DNA of 64,000 nucleotides, taken from contig CM055111.1 in assembly GCA_029204225.1 (NCBI GenBank), positions 30,886,674 to 30,950,673 on the forward strand, given 5' to 3'. The notes below the pieces were generated by a model. That model was not told the DNA's origin. It did not search any database and was given only the letters and a program-made list of their open reading frames with translations. This stretch comes from Diphasiastrum complanatum. Taxonomy: Eukaryota; Streptophyta; Lycopodiopsida; Lycopodiales; Lycopodiaceae. The stretch's first letter is position 1; each line of letters begins with the position of its first letter. Shown here in pieces: positions 22,397 through 34,374 of the stretch. A program made the translations under genes and the position numbers.

Positions 22397-23102
22397 ACAG
22401 ACTAGATGTTGCTACTCTCTTTCACTATAGGAATTTTCAAGGATGTGCTACCAATCCTATGTGAAAAACTTGCAACTGTATTTGAGATAGATCTCAAATA
22501 TTCCATAAAACAAGATAATCTAGATCAATCATTCAAAATGAATCGAAGAGTATAGACAAGTTTTGATTCTACTTTTGGCACGTGTGAAATGCTTTAAAAG
22601 AAAACACAATTGATTCAAAGAAAACTCAATGTGCTCAATAACTCAAAGCTATGTCTAGATCTCAAGTTTCTTGTGTTGACTACTCAAAACAATGAATTGT
22701 TAATCAAGCAAAAATGGATTAAATAAAAAAAGTGGTCACTCAGATTTTGGAGCTCTCCCTACCCTCTTTAAGAGCTTATAACTCAGATTGATTTGAGATC
22801 AATTAACAATGGAAAGTACTTCTCATAAGCTTTCCATCAAGCTATAACATCAATATCTTTGGACCTAAGATGATAAAAATAAAGAGGTCTGAAAATCCCT
22901 GATTTTCACACGTGTGAAATTCCAAAATTTTGTGCAATGTCAATTCTGATATGGAAATCTTGATTCTATCCTCTTTGATCCAAACACTTTTCAAGAAAAG
23001 GTAAAAATTAGTGATAAACAACTCTTTTGCTTGAATTGAGCTCACAAATTCTTGTACAATCAGTGGTAATAGCATGCAAAGCTTAATTTGGCTCTGATAC
23101 CA
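22397..23102 (-). mobile_element. Copia 5' leader and tRNA-Met PBS
   Basis: The complement of 23091-23102 is a perfect TGGTATCAGAGC directly abutting the LTR. The leader between PBS and gag holds the perfect 16-base palindrome TTTCACACGTGTGAAA (22904-22919) and a related CACGTGTGAAA at about 22573. It has no coding function. Confidence 0.8.
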
Positions 23103-24101
23103 TGATAAAATTCCAGCAAGCTCACACGTGTGGGGAATGATCCTCAATCTCACACGTGTGGGGAATGATCCTCAATTGTGAATGATCTTGTTAAGCTTTG
23201 TGTTTAGCACATAAATTGATTCTAGATTGAATATCAAGATCTAGTACAAGATATTATGGCCAAAGCACAATCTAGCATGCTAAGAATCAAAGAATGATTG
23301 CTTTGAAAAAACAAAAGAGAAGAAGTACAAGAATTTAATGCATTAGCATAACCTTCTACTCGAGTTAGAGAGAGAAAGAGAGAGCAAAATTCAAGCATAC
23401 AATATTATAGATCCAAATTGACATGAAATAGCTTCAAAGCTTGGTTCTTCATCAAAAATTATGAGAGAGCCTACACATATTTATGGAGATTGGAGTAGCT
23501 CGAGGTAGAACCATCTCCTTCCTACTTTCTTCCATATCTAAAAGTGAAAACTAGAAAACTAGTGACATTTGTCACTTTACATGCATGCATTCCTTCCTAC
23601 TTTCACCAAGTGTCAAATTCTAAACTAGAATTGTACAGATCATCATGCATGTGTGCATGCCTTGCATGTCACTATGGATCACTTACATTTATTGCATGTG
23701 ATATGCCACGAGTTTCTACAAGCCCATAATTGGTATTTCTCTATCTACATTCTATATGCATGTTCTATATGACCAACTAGACTCAAGAAACCATGTAGCT
23801 CGAGTTTCTTCTAGGCCAATTTTGGTATTTACAATATGAAACATTCCATACACATAGAAAACAAAAAAACTTTGCCAAAGCCTAAAGTCAAGATAGATGA
23901 TTTTTCATTTTTCAACACAATCTAGACTATTCCACGATCCGATCCGAAGCTATGACCGACAACCTTAGCAAGCCTAGATTCCCACTCCTATTTCATTGCT
24001 TAGCCCTCTCCCTATTGGATCAAAGCCCGATACTACACGACAGAACCCCTTCTTTTCCCTCTAGATCCGATCGATAAGGGAGGCACAGAAAGGGTCCAAC
24101 A
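23103..24101 (-). mobile_element. Copia 5' LTR (minus orientation), 999 bp
   Basis: On the minus strand it runs from TGTTGGACCCTTTC (at 24101) to TTTTATCA (at 23103), immediately followed by a perfect tRNA-Met PBS. A minus-strand TATA-like CCATAAATATG lies near 23478. A 29-base unit beginning CTCACACGTGTGG is duplicated at about 23119-23176. Immediately beyond the LTR, at 24102, gypsy zinc-knuckle sequence begins, so the element landed in a gypsy gag. No matching 3' LTR is found, so the element is truncated. Confidence 0.8.
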
Positions 24102-25107
24102 GTCGAGAATGTGGATATGGACACTACTACAAGAATTGTCCATTAAGACCTGGAATAAGTGCACCGTTGAACCTAATCATTATACAACCTACAGCAGTTC
24201 CAAGAGGAATGCCACCGGAAAAGCAACACTTTCAAGCCCCAGTGCTAGTAGTCACGTGAGCACAAAAGCAAAAGGAAGTGGCACCCTCATCACCCCCCAT
24301 CAATATCTGATGATCAACCCTCAGCCGTAGGACCATATCCAAATGTGAGAAAAGAAAGAAGTTAGTATCATAAGATACGTCATTGGGTACAGAAGGTGCA
24401 ATAGGAGAAAAAAACACAAGCAAAAGATGTACCTGCAGATGCTCATGTTGATGAAGAACCAGTACCACAAGTGGGCTCCCAATTGCAAACTGATCAGAAT
24501 GATCGGTTGCATCATCATGAACCACCTTCCATATGGTGGAGCCCGAGGATCTACATATTGAAGTGCTCGCAAGTTTGCTAGCAAGCCGTGTCAGTTTATC
24601 CCTTGGAAAATTGCTGCAGATTGCACCTCAAACCAAGAGCATTCTGGATGAATGGGCCGAAGCTGAAGTAGAACCAATAACATCCGAGCCCATATATATT
24701 TCGGGCTATGAAGAAATGAACAACATCCTCCACATTGGGGCAACGTAGAAAATTGAAGAACACAACATCACCCTGCCAATCAAGCACAAGATATTCGAGG
24801 ACGAGGCAGCAGTGGTAGATGGAGGATCAGTGTAAATTTGATCTCCACTACCTTGTACCAGAAATGGGATTTGCAAGGATTGAAGCCAACAAGATTTGCC
24901 ATCAAACTAGCAGATCAATCATGTGTTAAAACAAAAGGTGTAATTGAAAACATCTCGATAAAAATAGCGGGAATGCAGTTTGTGATCGCTTTTGTGGCGA
25001 TGGACATACCAGAGTCTCCTTTTGCCTACCGCGTTTTACTAGAAAGACCATGGTTGAGGACTATGCAAGTGGTTCACAATTGGGAAATTGGAAAACTCAC
25101 CTTCTAA
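24102..25107 (+). pseudogene. Ty3/gypsy nucleocapsid-protease fragment
   Basis: It begins with the second half of a zinc knuckle (ECGYGHYYKNCP, the first Cys replaced by Ser) and runs through a disrupted spacer to a retropepsin domain. That domain comprises an active-site-like VVDGGS near 24820, then LKPTRFAIKLADQSCVKTKG, ISIKIAGMQFVIAFVAMDIP and YRVLLERPWLRTMQVVHNW. Known: this module cleaves the gypsy Gag-Pol polyprotein. A stop right after the active site and several frame changes show it is dead. RT does not follow. Confidence 0.8.
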
Positions 25108-25255
25108 AACAGAGAGTAGGCTGTAAAGGTCGATCCAACCACATGGGCGGTGAAACCAATTACACCAAAAGCTAATGATGGATCGTCCACCACAGATCAT
25201 ACAATTGATCGCCCAAGGCAAGACAGGGGAGGTCATTATGATTCTGAAACGTATA

Positions 25256-25950
25256 TCATGAGATGGATGGATGCATTAGCAATTGTTGACTGTATGGTTG
25301 GGCATGCTTGTCAACATGATTCAGATCCGAAACATTTTGTTGTTTTGAGCCTTTCTTGACATATAGAGCATGAGATGATGAAGTCAAAGAGGTGTCTTGA
25401 CTTCGTGACTTGTCTTCTTGCAGCAACATAGTGATAATTCTAGTAAGAGTTAAATATGCGTGTGTCGATATGATCATCACCCAGTTCTCGTATGTAGAGG
25501 GCAAACTTGAAAGCAATGTCATGATTGTGTCTTGATCCGATCCAAAAACAGCCATCTATTGCAAGAGATTCTTAAACTGGTTAATGTGATTCTGAAGTGA
25601 ATTGCCATTTGACATCTTGAGAGTGACGAATTTTCTTCTTAGATGTAACTTGAAAGTTACGTCTCTCACATTATATAGTGAGCTTAGGATGTCCCATAAT
25701 TTTTTTGAAGGATGAGCTTCAGATATGTGGCCAATCTGAGTGTCTGATATATTAAGGATAATAAGTGTAAAAGCTTTACCATCCTTTGACTTCCACTTTG
25801 AGTCGGTTGTGTTGTCTTCAAGCTTCACTTTGATATCTATGACAACATCCCACAACTCGTTGGCGAATAGCAAGGTCTTTATCTTAAATTTTCACAAATA
25901 GTAATTGGATCCATTAAGCTTGTCCGATTTACTTTGAGAATCCATCTTGA
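25256..25950 (-). pseudogene. Ty1/copia Gag (UBN2-type) fragment
   Basis: Two frames cover a Gag domain: 25873-25556 (ELWDVVIDIKVKLEDN, KSKDGKAFTLIILNISDT, LWDILSSLYNVRDVTFKLHL, MSNGNSLQNHINQFKNLL) and 25555-25256 (LLSSLPSTYENWVMIIS). It is closely similar to the plus-strand Gag at 61671-62042 (ELWDIIDGTKLKQEG, LWKFKMKVILLAK), so both are one copia family. A frame change or stop separates the halves. Confidence 0.85.
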
Positions 25951-26136
25951 ACTTTAGTCTATCAATAAATCGATGATGTTAAGAATGACGTGCGATGCTA
26001 CAATTGGAAATCAATTATCTGATACTGAAATTTGATACCACAAATTGAAGAATATGATACTATGAAAAGTATCTAATGATATTGCTTTGATATTGTGTAA
26101 GATATCAAGTATTAGAGCTCTAATATAACAATATAC

Positions 26137-26560
26137 GCTCTGATACTGTGATGTCACGAAATTGTTAAATATTGAATATCAACATAAATATGGCATGATA
26201 TACTCGAAAATGAAGATATGAGCTGGATAAGTATAAATCATGAAGAGGCTTAAGTCATTTTTTGGGAATATATCTCCTAAGTACTTGTCTTGTAATTAAG
26301 GACAAGATCTTTAAAAGGAAAGACATTGCCTTGGATAACCTTTACTAGGTCATTCACACGAAACGACTAGATATGAAAAGACATGTTAAACTAGAGTAAT
26401 CTTAACTCTTAGTTAAATATACCTCTTATGGTATAATTGAACGTATACTTAGTCTAATTGTTAACTAGACCCTTTCGCGGGAGCGATGCACTTATTGTTT
26501 TAGACCGTTTGATCAAATGTGAGATATTTTGGAACATTTTGAGATTTATTCTAGATTCCA
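26137..26560 (-). mobile_element. Copia PBS and 5' LTR, inverted partner at 33.5-33.8 kb
   Basis: The complement of 26137-26148 is CAGTATCAGAGC, a degenerate tRNA-Met PBS in the right place for the minus-strand Gag at 25256-25950. Sequence from about 26180 to 26510 reappears inverted at about 33470-33785, with landmarks CATATCTTCAT, GAGATATATTCCC, GGTTATCCA, TAACTAAGAGTTAAGATT and GTCTAGTTAACAA. The distal LTR edge is not resolved. Confidence 0.6.
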
Positions 26561-29236
26561 ATGTGGTATTTCATTATTTACAAAATCAGAGGCCCTCATA
26601 TCTATTTTTCGCTTTCTTAATTAATCCTTTACTTCTTAGTAATCTCTCAAATATGAGACATCAGACTGTTATGATTATTTCCAGCATGAAGTTATTCTTC
26701 TGAAAGATTGTTATGTCATATAAATTACTACTTGTGTGAATAGACTTGGAATTCAGATAAATTCTAAGGTGAAAGTGTTTCAATTTCTTAAACCTAGAAT
26801 ATCTCTTTGTGCATAAATGGATTTCGATGGAATGGTAGTTTCTATCACTCGGGTTGAAAATATTTGAAGGAAAAGTTCTGTTTGTAATAGAGTGAATCTT
26901 TTAGTGGAAGCACTTATTACTGACTTTTCTTGGATTTAAATATTAATATTAATATATCATCTTTCCAAATAACTTTTATTGAAATTTATAATTTCATTAA
27001 AAGGAGGGGTGAAGTGGTGGGATAAAATTCTATTTGGAAATTTGTAGGTTGCATAGTTTTCGGAAGAGAACCAACTGTGGTATAGAAATGAGATTTGGTC
27101 TGAAAGTAATTTCGGATAGATTTAGAGTAAGATACCTGATTGGAACTTTTTGAATAAGAGAAATTCTCTAGGGATTGTGTCGACAATCTGGAACTAGAAC
27201 AAGTTTGATATTCGAATCATTATCTATAAGTAGTACGGTAAAAGGTCAAAGGTTACTAATTCCATTTTGGTTGGAATAGAAGTAAGTTTGATGGGAGAAA
27301 TTATGTGATTAGAGGTAAGTGGGATTGGAAAACTGTTGAGAGTGAATGTTATTCGTCTCAGGGATTTTTCGGATATGTTATTTACTCATGAAAAATAGAA
27401 AATCTTTTGTAGTTGAGTTACAAGATCTCAGTGAGATATGTGAGTAACATATGTGGGTTCTAGAGGAATCTACCAGATAAAAATGTGTTTATGTACTGGG
27501 TCATAGTGAAATTATTCACATATGTGCACGATTAATCTTGTATGAATCTTCTGTGTATTCTTGGTTACTAGAATTATTTGGTGCACTTAATCTAGTAGGT
27601 ATACATAGACATATGATCAAGTATTGTTTTGACAGATACTTGTAGCGTTAACAAATCTTTGAAAGGAAGATTTATGGATTAGCTTATAAATGATTTGGGT
27701 AAGGATCTAAATGTGGTGTCATACTAGTATAATTGAATTCTTCACCTAGACATTTGAGATTTCTGAATCATTGGCTTAACTTAAGTATTTGATTACTCCA
27801 GGATGAAGTTAATCGGTAAAACGATCAGTGTGATGTGGATTCACCAAAAACTGATAGTTTTGATTTATGTTGCTTGTAAGACGCATGGTTAGTGAATCAT
27901 TTGGATTCATCAGCTAAAATTGTGTGCATTGGATATACAATATTCTTGGGAAAGAGTATTCCTTAGTTAAGGAATAGACTCAGCTCATTAGTGATTGTAT
28001 CCTAGAGTGCTCAATTGGATAACAAATCATAATGAATCCAAGAATAATAACTAAATTGTTATTCAATAGGACTTTGAGTATCTAGATGTGATTCTAGATT
28101 GTAATCTAAAGTTTTTTGTAGTTGAAGATGATTGTCATTTTGGTATGCGTTTAGTCTTTAATTATCAGTGGCTTATAGAACTTCAATCTTGCATTTCAGT
28201 GAAAGAATCCTAATTGGAGAGTATTCCTAAAATCCAGTATTTTTCTGTTGGGAAAGATTTTGGAATGATTCTGACTTTTCTTGAGTTATGTTGGACATAT
28301 ACTCCAGTATCCTATAAATGATTATGGTTTTGGATTCCTGAAAATTATGATTGACGAATCATATGAATCTAAATATGTATGATTGACAAATCATAAATAG
28401 ATACTTAATTATTGTCAGAGGATTCAAAAGAATGGTGATGATTCTTGAGTGTGATGATTAATTCTTGATCTATTATTTGAGTAAGAATTCAAATCAGTGT
28501 TTTGAATCTCTCTAGTTCAGTATTTTAATTGAGAACCTACGGATCTCACAGACAATATCTTATTTATTTAGTGGATGCTATTCTACTACAGTTTATGGTC
28601 TGCAGATGCTTGAGTACAATTTTTGTTTGATTGGATCTCCAGTTATCATAGGAGATAGACAAGTCTATTAAGATAAATGAATGTTATTTTCTTTCATTTG
28701 GTGCTAGAAACAGGAGCATTCAACTCAAAAGAGTATCTGGAATACTCAGAGTTGAGTTTTAATCATTCGATATCTTAATGGTTCTCCTAGAGTTTCTAGT
28801 TAAATGAATTATCATATCTTAGAATTGGATTCTAAGGATAGTTATACTTGGAAGCTTTTTATGAATTATTTGCCAGAGTTTGTAGATAAGTTTAGACTGT
28901 AACTATTATTTTCTTTAACTATAAATCTCCTAAGTTAGGGGATATTTTACTCAGTGGTTCATGTAAGTGTTTTACATGAAGGTGATGTTACTAACTTGTG
29001 TTGAGTGTAACCCTGTTGAGAAAATATATCTCTTAGTGTACTTTCCAAACCAGAGTTTGTACTCCAGAACAGAGATTAACGGTTGAAAACAGTTTTATTC
29101 TGAGTATTTGTTTGATATGAAAGTCAGATTAAGGATAATGATTTTCTCGGTTTATACTAAAAGTTAAAGGAACTGTTCTTAATTCTTTCTTGTTTGAGGA
29201 GTTTCTAAGGATAGAAGCAGTTTAAGGAGGGAAGAA
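26561..29236 (+). pseudogene. Strongly decayed Ty3/gypsy chromovirus interior
   Basis: No open frame survives, but the right end is diagnostic. A stretch at about 29110-29175 reads like a chromodomain-adjacent pol tail, followed by TTCTAAGGATAGAAG and the polypurine tract AAGGAGGGAAGAA (29224-29236), the usual end of plant chromovirus interiors. The region is AT-rich with only about twenty CG dinucleotides counted by eye, consistent with long methylation-driven C-to-T decay. I could not place gag, protease or RT with confidence. Confidence 0.5.
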
Positions 29237-29680
29237 TGCTATGGCCATATTCAGTTAAGGACTTGGAATAGTCCTAATATGGTAGATCGGCCCTCCAATA
29301 CTCGAGATTATTGGTCACGTCAAGATTTAATTCCATGTTGACGCATGTTTGTGACTAATTACCTTGAGAGAACCCAGGCACACTAATTGAGACATATGGA
29401 GTATTGCATGTCTGTGTGATGGATATAGGTAGGAGGACTGCATGAAGAGGTGTGATCTATTTAAAGTTGACCTACATGGGGATTGCATGGTTTCATGCAC
29501 AGGACTCTATTCTCTATATAATGAGGTAGGGATTCTCCTGTCAACATATTGGGTATAGGTTTTCAGCTTCTCTCTTTTCCTCTTGCTTCACATGGCATGG
29601 CTTGGGGGCTAGATCCAGATTTGATCTAGGATTGGTTGGGCAGTTTGGCTCCATTGTCTCTCTTATTGTGTTCTCCTATC
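29237..29680 (+). mobile_element. 3' LTR of the decayed chromovirus
   Basis: It starts TGCTATGGCC directly after the polypurine tract. CTCTATATAATGAGG (TATA core 29515-29520) is a plausible U3 promoter. The right end is not fixed, because a minus-strand gypsy RT remnant begins near 29682. No 5' LTR was matched. Confidence 0.6.
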
Positions 29681-29681
29681 C

Positions 29682-30480
29682 TCATCTTAGGGGTTGTCCT
29701 TGATGGTCTTTATAAACCCAGTGCCTGAGAGTCTCAAAACTCTCATTCATTTCATCAGTCCATGTTATCAATGGACTTTTTCTGCGGCTACATTTTTTCT
29801 TCACCCCCTTAAGAACGTTCGTCAAGGGCAATGCTATTAAGGCATAGTCCATAATGAACCTGTGAAAGAATCTTGTGAATCCCAAAAAGAATTTCACATC
29901 TCGAATTGTCAGAGGTCTCAGCCATTCTCGTACCTTACAGACTTTGTCATAATCAATTTCAAGACCTTTATCTGATATGACATGGCCCAGGTATTTGAGT
30001 TTAGTCTGAAAGAACTCACATTTTGACTCCTTAGCATAGAGCTTTTCTTGCCTTAGAAGATATAAGATAATATGAAGACGCTCTTCATGCTCGACTATAA
30101 ATTAATATGTCGTCCAAATACACCCCCACAAACTTTCCCAGATATGGACGAAGAATATTGTTCATCATCTGCTGGAAAGTGGCAGGTGCATTCGTGAGTC
30201 CAAAAGGTAACACTAAATACTCATAATGGCCATATCTGGATCAAAATCCAGTCTTAGGAACATCTTCGTTCCTAATCCTTATCTGATGGTAACCTGATCT
30301 AAGATCAATCGTGGAGAAATACTTAGCTCCATTTAGACATCCATAAGATCATCCATCCGAGGTAAGGGATATATGTTCTTGATGGTTAAATCATTTAACT
30401 TTTAAAAGTCGCTACACAAACGTGTGCCGCCATCCTTTTTACTAGATTGGTGCTCCCCAAGGGGACTTTATGGCCCATCC
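29682..30480 (-). pseudogene. Ty3/gypsy reverse transcriptase remnant
   Basis: Read on the minus strand with frame changes: KDGGTRLCSDF, then [47 protein letters not shown] (catalytic YLDD at about 30109-30120), KCEFFQTKLKYLGHVIS, and the start of RNase H (KFFLGFTRFFHRFIMDYALI, PLTNVLKG). These are standard gypsy RT motifs in the normal order. Several stops (for example after LIYSRA) and frameshifts make it inactive. Confidence 0.88.
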
Positions 30481-30576
30481 TAAGGAGTTCTTGTGTTTTT
30501 TTTACTGAATGAATTTCCTACAAATACCATTGAAGAAAAACATAATCCTAGCATGAACGTCAGTGAAATGAAATAG

Positions 30577-31241
30577 CAAGAAGCGGAAGAGGAATTAACC
30601 CCTGAGAAGGAAGCAGAGCTTGCACGACAGATGTCTTCAATTGCATCAAGATCTGCTCAACCGGAGGACGTAGACGACTCCGATCACATGCTGCGAATAT
30701 GTGACCTTGCCCCAGTGATAATTAATGGGCAAGAGTATTTGTTTCTACATGACTTGCAACATATCCTCGGCTTACGAGAGGATGAGATGTTGGCAGGATT
30801 AGTGAAATTGCAAAATGGCACCAACACCTTTGACCACTCAGTGCCAAACGATACATTTTGACAACTGATTGGAGACGACACAGATACTACTGAGCAAGCT
30901 CTGGCAAAAATTTTGTGTGAACTGAAGACTCTGCAACCACCAGTTGTTGAGCATAAACAATTTGGAAAATCACCGTTTGGCACAACTGAGATGCCATACA
31001 GAGGCCACAGAATTGTCCTTGCAAAAAGTGAGAATGAGGATGAAGGATCTCAGGCAAGTTCCCTGTCAACAAATATTCTTGTCCATGCTTATTCCCATTT
31101 CTTAATCTGTTCATTGTAATTATAACATTTTTATATAATGTATTGCAGTATGCGGTGGAGATTGACAGTTTTGCAACAAGGGGCGGAGGGTCTCGTGAGG
31201 GCCAAATAGAGCGAAGGCTAGATGCATCCCTGGCATACTAA
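30577..31241 (+). CDS. Unidentified split reading frame with GC-AG intron
   Basis: A single frame is open from 30577 except for one TGA at 30859-30861. It encodes an acidic protein: ELTPEKEAELARQ, EDVDDSDHMLRICDLAPVII, NGQEYLFLHDLQHILGLRED, then after the stop QLIGDDTDTTEQALAKILCE, LKTLQPPVVEHKQFGKSPFG, IVLAKSENEDEGSQ. At 31054 a GC donor (CAG|GCAAGT) pairs with TTGCAG ending at 31148. The join is in phase and gives YAVEIDSFATRGGG and EGQIERRLDASLAY then stop at 31241. I recognise no family. An intron in phase suggests a host-gene copy or captured gene fragment rather than a retroelement ORF. The in-frame stop argues for a pseudogene. Confidence 0.5.
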
Positions 31242-31960
31242 TTGTCATTAACAATAATCATGATTAGTGAAGAGGCCCTTTTTGAGTCCAAAAAGGGCCC
31301 TAATGATATGGAGGATTTGCCATTTTTTTTTTTGGTGTGTAGGTGGAAGTTTACAAGGAGGTGGATTAAGCCCAAGAAAGAGGCTGAGAAAGATAGGAAG
31401 AAGCACAGGTCTGTACTTGCAGCAAGTACAGCTTGCAAGTACAACTGTGTACTTTTCTTTTACTTTCCCCCTTTCTTAAAAATTTTGTTGAAGCCAAACA
31501 AGGGGTTTTATATGCTAAAAGCTTATTTACAAACTTTGAAACCAAGCTTTATGACTTAGTATTAAAACTTTGTAAACTTGTGTAACTTATAAATTAAAAG
31601 TTAAACTTTAAAACCTTTAAAACAAAGTTTCAAAGTTTATAATGTACTTTGGAAGTACAAACAACTTTCAATCCACAATCACCAAGGAAGGCTTCAATTT
31701 TCAAGCTTGTGTTGACCAAATAATACTTTAACTTTCTAGTTTAGGCTCAACCTAATTTGCAAAAGGCTTTACAAACTTTTGTGTCCAAAGTTTTACATGT
31801 ACTTTAAAAGGGACATACACATAAACCAAAGTTTCAAAACTTTTCAACGTTTATAAAGACTTGTAAACTATGCAATTTGCGAAACCAAATTTAAGTTTTT
31901 AAACTTTTGGTAGAAGAGCTAGCTACATGTGGGAATCTGAACCAGCAACGGCTGAGGCTA
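31242..31960. repeat. Low-complexity AAACTTT/AAAGTTT cluster
   Basis: No gene. From about 31525 to 31910 the words AAACTTT, AAAGTTT and CAAACTTT recur at least ten times on both strands with variable spacing, interspersed with GTAAACTTG and GTACTT. The cause is unknown; it may be a degenerate tandem repeat. Confidence 0.6.
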
Positions 31961-33469
31961 CAGTTTCCAACAAAAGCAGGTTCTGATAGGCCCTATACGG
32001 ACCTCGCACTAGGTGCCCGATAATTTTGTTTTTGTTGATCATCAAATACTATCTTAGCCAGCATTTAGAAGCTTAGTTTCTATGTTAGCTAGTATTGCTA
32101 TTCCTGCTTACTGCTTATCAGTAGAAGTGCATTAGACAAACTTTTCAGTTACTCAGAGATAGCTTAGATTACGCGGTTTTCATCCGCAAATGCTTTGTGC
32201 TCTCAACATGTGATTTGTACATGCTACTTACTGAATCAATCTACTCTCTTATTGCATTCAGTATCATGTCAGAATGTATGTCTCTCTGTAATCATCTGTG
32301 ACTGATAAATCTCTTATTGGTTTTGTCTACTCACTGCAATACATCATTGTTTGGTTACAAAATCACTTTAATGCTAGCAATTTCAAAGTTGGTTGCTAAA
32401 AGATTGAACATGACTTCTGTCATTATTGCTTTGTTCAATATTGATAGGTGTACTCATGCATTAGTAAAGAAGGCTCATTCCACTGCGCTCGATAAGTCGT
32501 GTACAGTCTTCGACTTGTCCAACCGAATCACTTCACCTCCCTCTTTCCAACATGGTATTAGTCATACTATACCAACAAGGTTAATATAGATTTTGTAGTA
32601 AATAGTATCGTTCCCACAGAGCACAGCGTTAGAAAGTTATGTTTTTGGTACAGTTTATAATAAGTGGTTTCGAGTGTTATTCTGGTCGTCGATAGACATT
32701 AAAAAGTAACCAGTATTATTTGTGTTTGGGAAATGTAATGTTAATAATTTCAAAACAACAATCTGGCCTCTATTAAATCGAATGAAACGCGTTCTATAGA
32801 TGAGATGTTATCAGAGTAGTACAACAGTGCTACACTTTGGCTGATTAAGGTGTCAGCAGAGAGTCGAGAGGTGTTCGATGTATTCGGACTATGCAGACAA
32901 TCGATTAATCGTGTTCACGAACTGTTCGTTTCTAGACAGAAGTCCTCAACAACTTAAGTCCAATTCAATGGTTAAAGAACACAAAAAGTTTTAGAGCACG
33001 TTAGAAACTTATGTCAATTTCAATCAGGAACACAGATCAAAGACTCAATTCTTTAAATAGGGACTGTCATCTCATATGTATACATACAACTTTATTCAAT
33101 GAACATGCTAGACTGTACCAAAGATAGTCGTTATTTGAGTGCTGAAAAGAAAGTATTTGCGACAGACGAATAAGATGGTTTTAAGACAGTTCTTTAGAGC
33201 ATGTTTTACGGATACACAACAAACGACTGTAAAGCGCTAAAGAGTCTGTCTGATCAGAGAGTAATTCATGTAATGCGTTAGAGATTGCTAGTAGACTCAA
33301 GATCACTCACACTCAATAGTGCGGAGAATAGAGATAAGGAAGAATAACTGTCAGCACTCTATTCACTTCTTCAACCTCTTACATATGCATAAACTCTTCT
33401 CTCTCGATGATCGAGACTGAAGTGTGAGATCAATATATGTTCTACGGGGCGAACAAACACACCTCTAAA
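31961..33469 (+). other. LTR-like remnant with weak PBS, no gene
   Basis: CCAACA at 32547-32552 followed by TGGTATTAGTCA (32553-32564) looks like an LTR end and a degenerate tRNA-Met PBS. CGTTCCCACAGAG at about 32608 may be leader sequence. The remaining sequence to 33469 has no recognisable coding content. Confidence 0.35.
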
Positions 33470-33785
33470 ACAACAGGTGCGTTGCTCCTGCGAAAGGGTC
33501 TAGTTAACAATTCGACTAAGTATATGTTCAATTATACCATAAGAGGTATATTTAACTAAGAGTTAAGATTAGTTTAACATGTCTTTTCATATCTAGTCGT
33601 TTCGTGTGGACAACCTAGTAAAGGTTATCCAAGACAAGGTCTTTCCTTTTAAAGGTCTTGCCCTTAGTTACAAGACAAGTACTTAGGAGATATATTCCCA
33701 GAAAATGACTTAAGCCTCTTCCTGATTTATACTTATCCAGCTCATATCTTCATTTTCGAGTATACTTATCCAGCTCATATCTTCA
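33470..33785 (+). mobile_element. Inverted LTR fragment (partner of 26.2-26.5 kb)
   Basis: The reverse complement of this stretch matches about 26180-26510. It ends abruptly against gypsy integrase sequence at about 33785. A 32-base unit (GTATACTTATCCAGCTCATA followed by TCTTCAT) is duplicated at its right end. Confidence 0.7.
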
Positions 33786-34374
33786 TCTTCGAAGATCGTG
33801 CCATGCCTCCTGACGGGCTTTCTCTACTGCTAACGCATAAACTGCCATCAGTCTTGTTTCACATAATTTGTGCAAAGCTTCATGATGCAATTGTAAAGAT
33901 TTGTCTTCATTTACTCGTTCTGTTGCTGCTATGCGTAGAGATGGTATTGAAAATTCAATTGGCATGACAACATCTTGACCATAAGCTAGTTGAAAGGGTG
34001 TTTGATTTGTACTACTCTTGTAAGCGGTTCTGAATGCCCATAATGCTGCATGTAGTTTAGGTTTCCAATCCGACTCGCTTCAACTGTTTTTGTAATAATA
34101 GGACAGAGAATCTTGTTGGAAGATTCAGCTTGGCCATTCCCTCTGGGAAAATATGGAGTAATGGATCGGTGAAAAACAAAAAAATCTTCCAACAAACACT
34201 TTATTGTTTGATTAACAAAGTGTGTACCCCGCTCACTGACAATCTCGACTGGACATCCAAATCTGATAATAATATTTTCATATAGAACTTTGGCCGTAGT
34301 TTTCGCATCAACAACTTTGACATCTTTGGCTTCAACCCACTTGGTCATATAGTCAGTTGCTATGATAATGTATG
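33783..34374 (-). pseudogene. Ty3/gypsy integrase, distal half
   Basis: Minus-strand frames 34348-33986 and 33965-33783 encode the later integrase core: DYMTKWVEAKDVKVVDAKTT, RFGCPVEIVSERGTHFVNQT, HRSITPYFPRGNGQAESSNK, then SLRIAATERVNEDKSLQLHH and EAWHDLRR. Of the DDE triad, the first Asp segment is missing, the second Asp is Glu in SERGTHF, and the final Glu (GQAESSNK) is kept. The proximal half continues at 39431-39790 on the other side of the inserted element 34375-39430. Related to the integrase tail at 14128-14490. Confidence 0.88.

Noticed and set aside
26458-29236. Endogenous pararetrovirus (caulimovirid) in the decayed region
   Set aside because: No movement-protein, coat or RT motif could be read. 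The polypurine tract plus LTR start at the right end fits a chromovirus instead.
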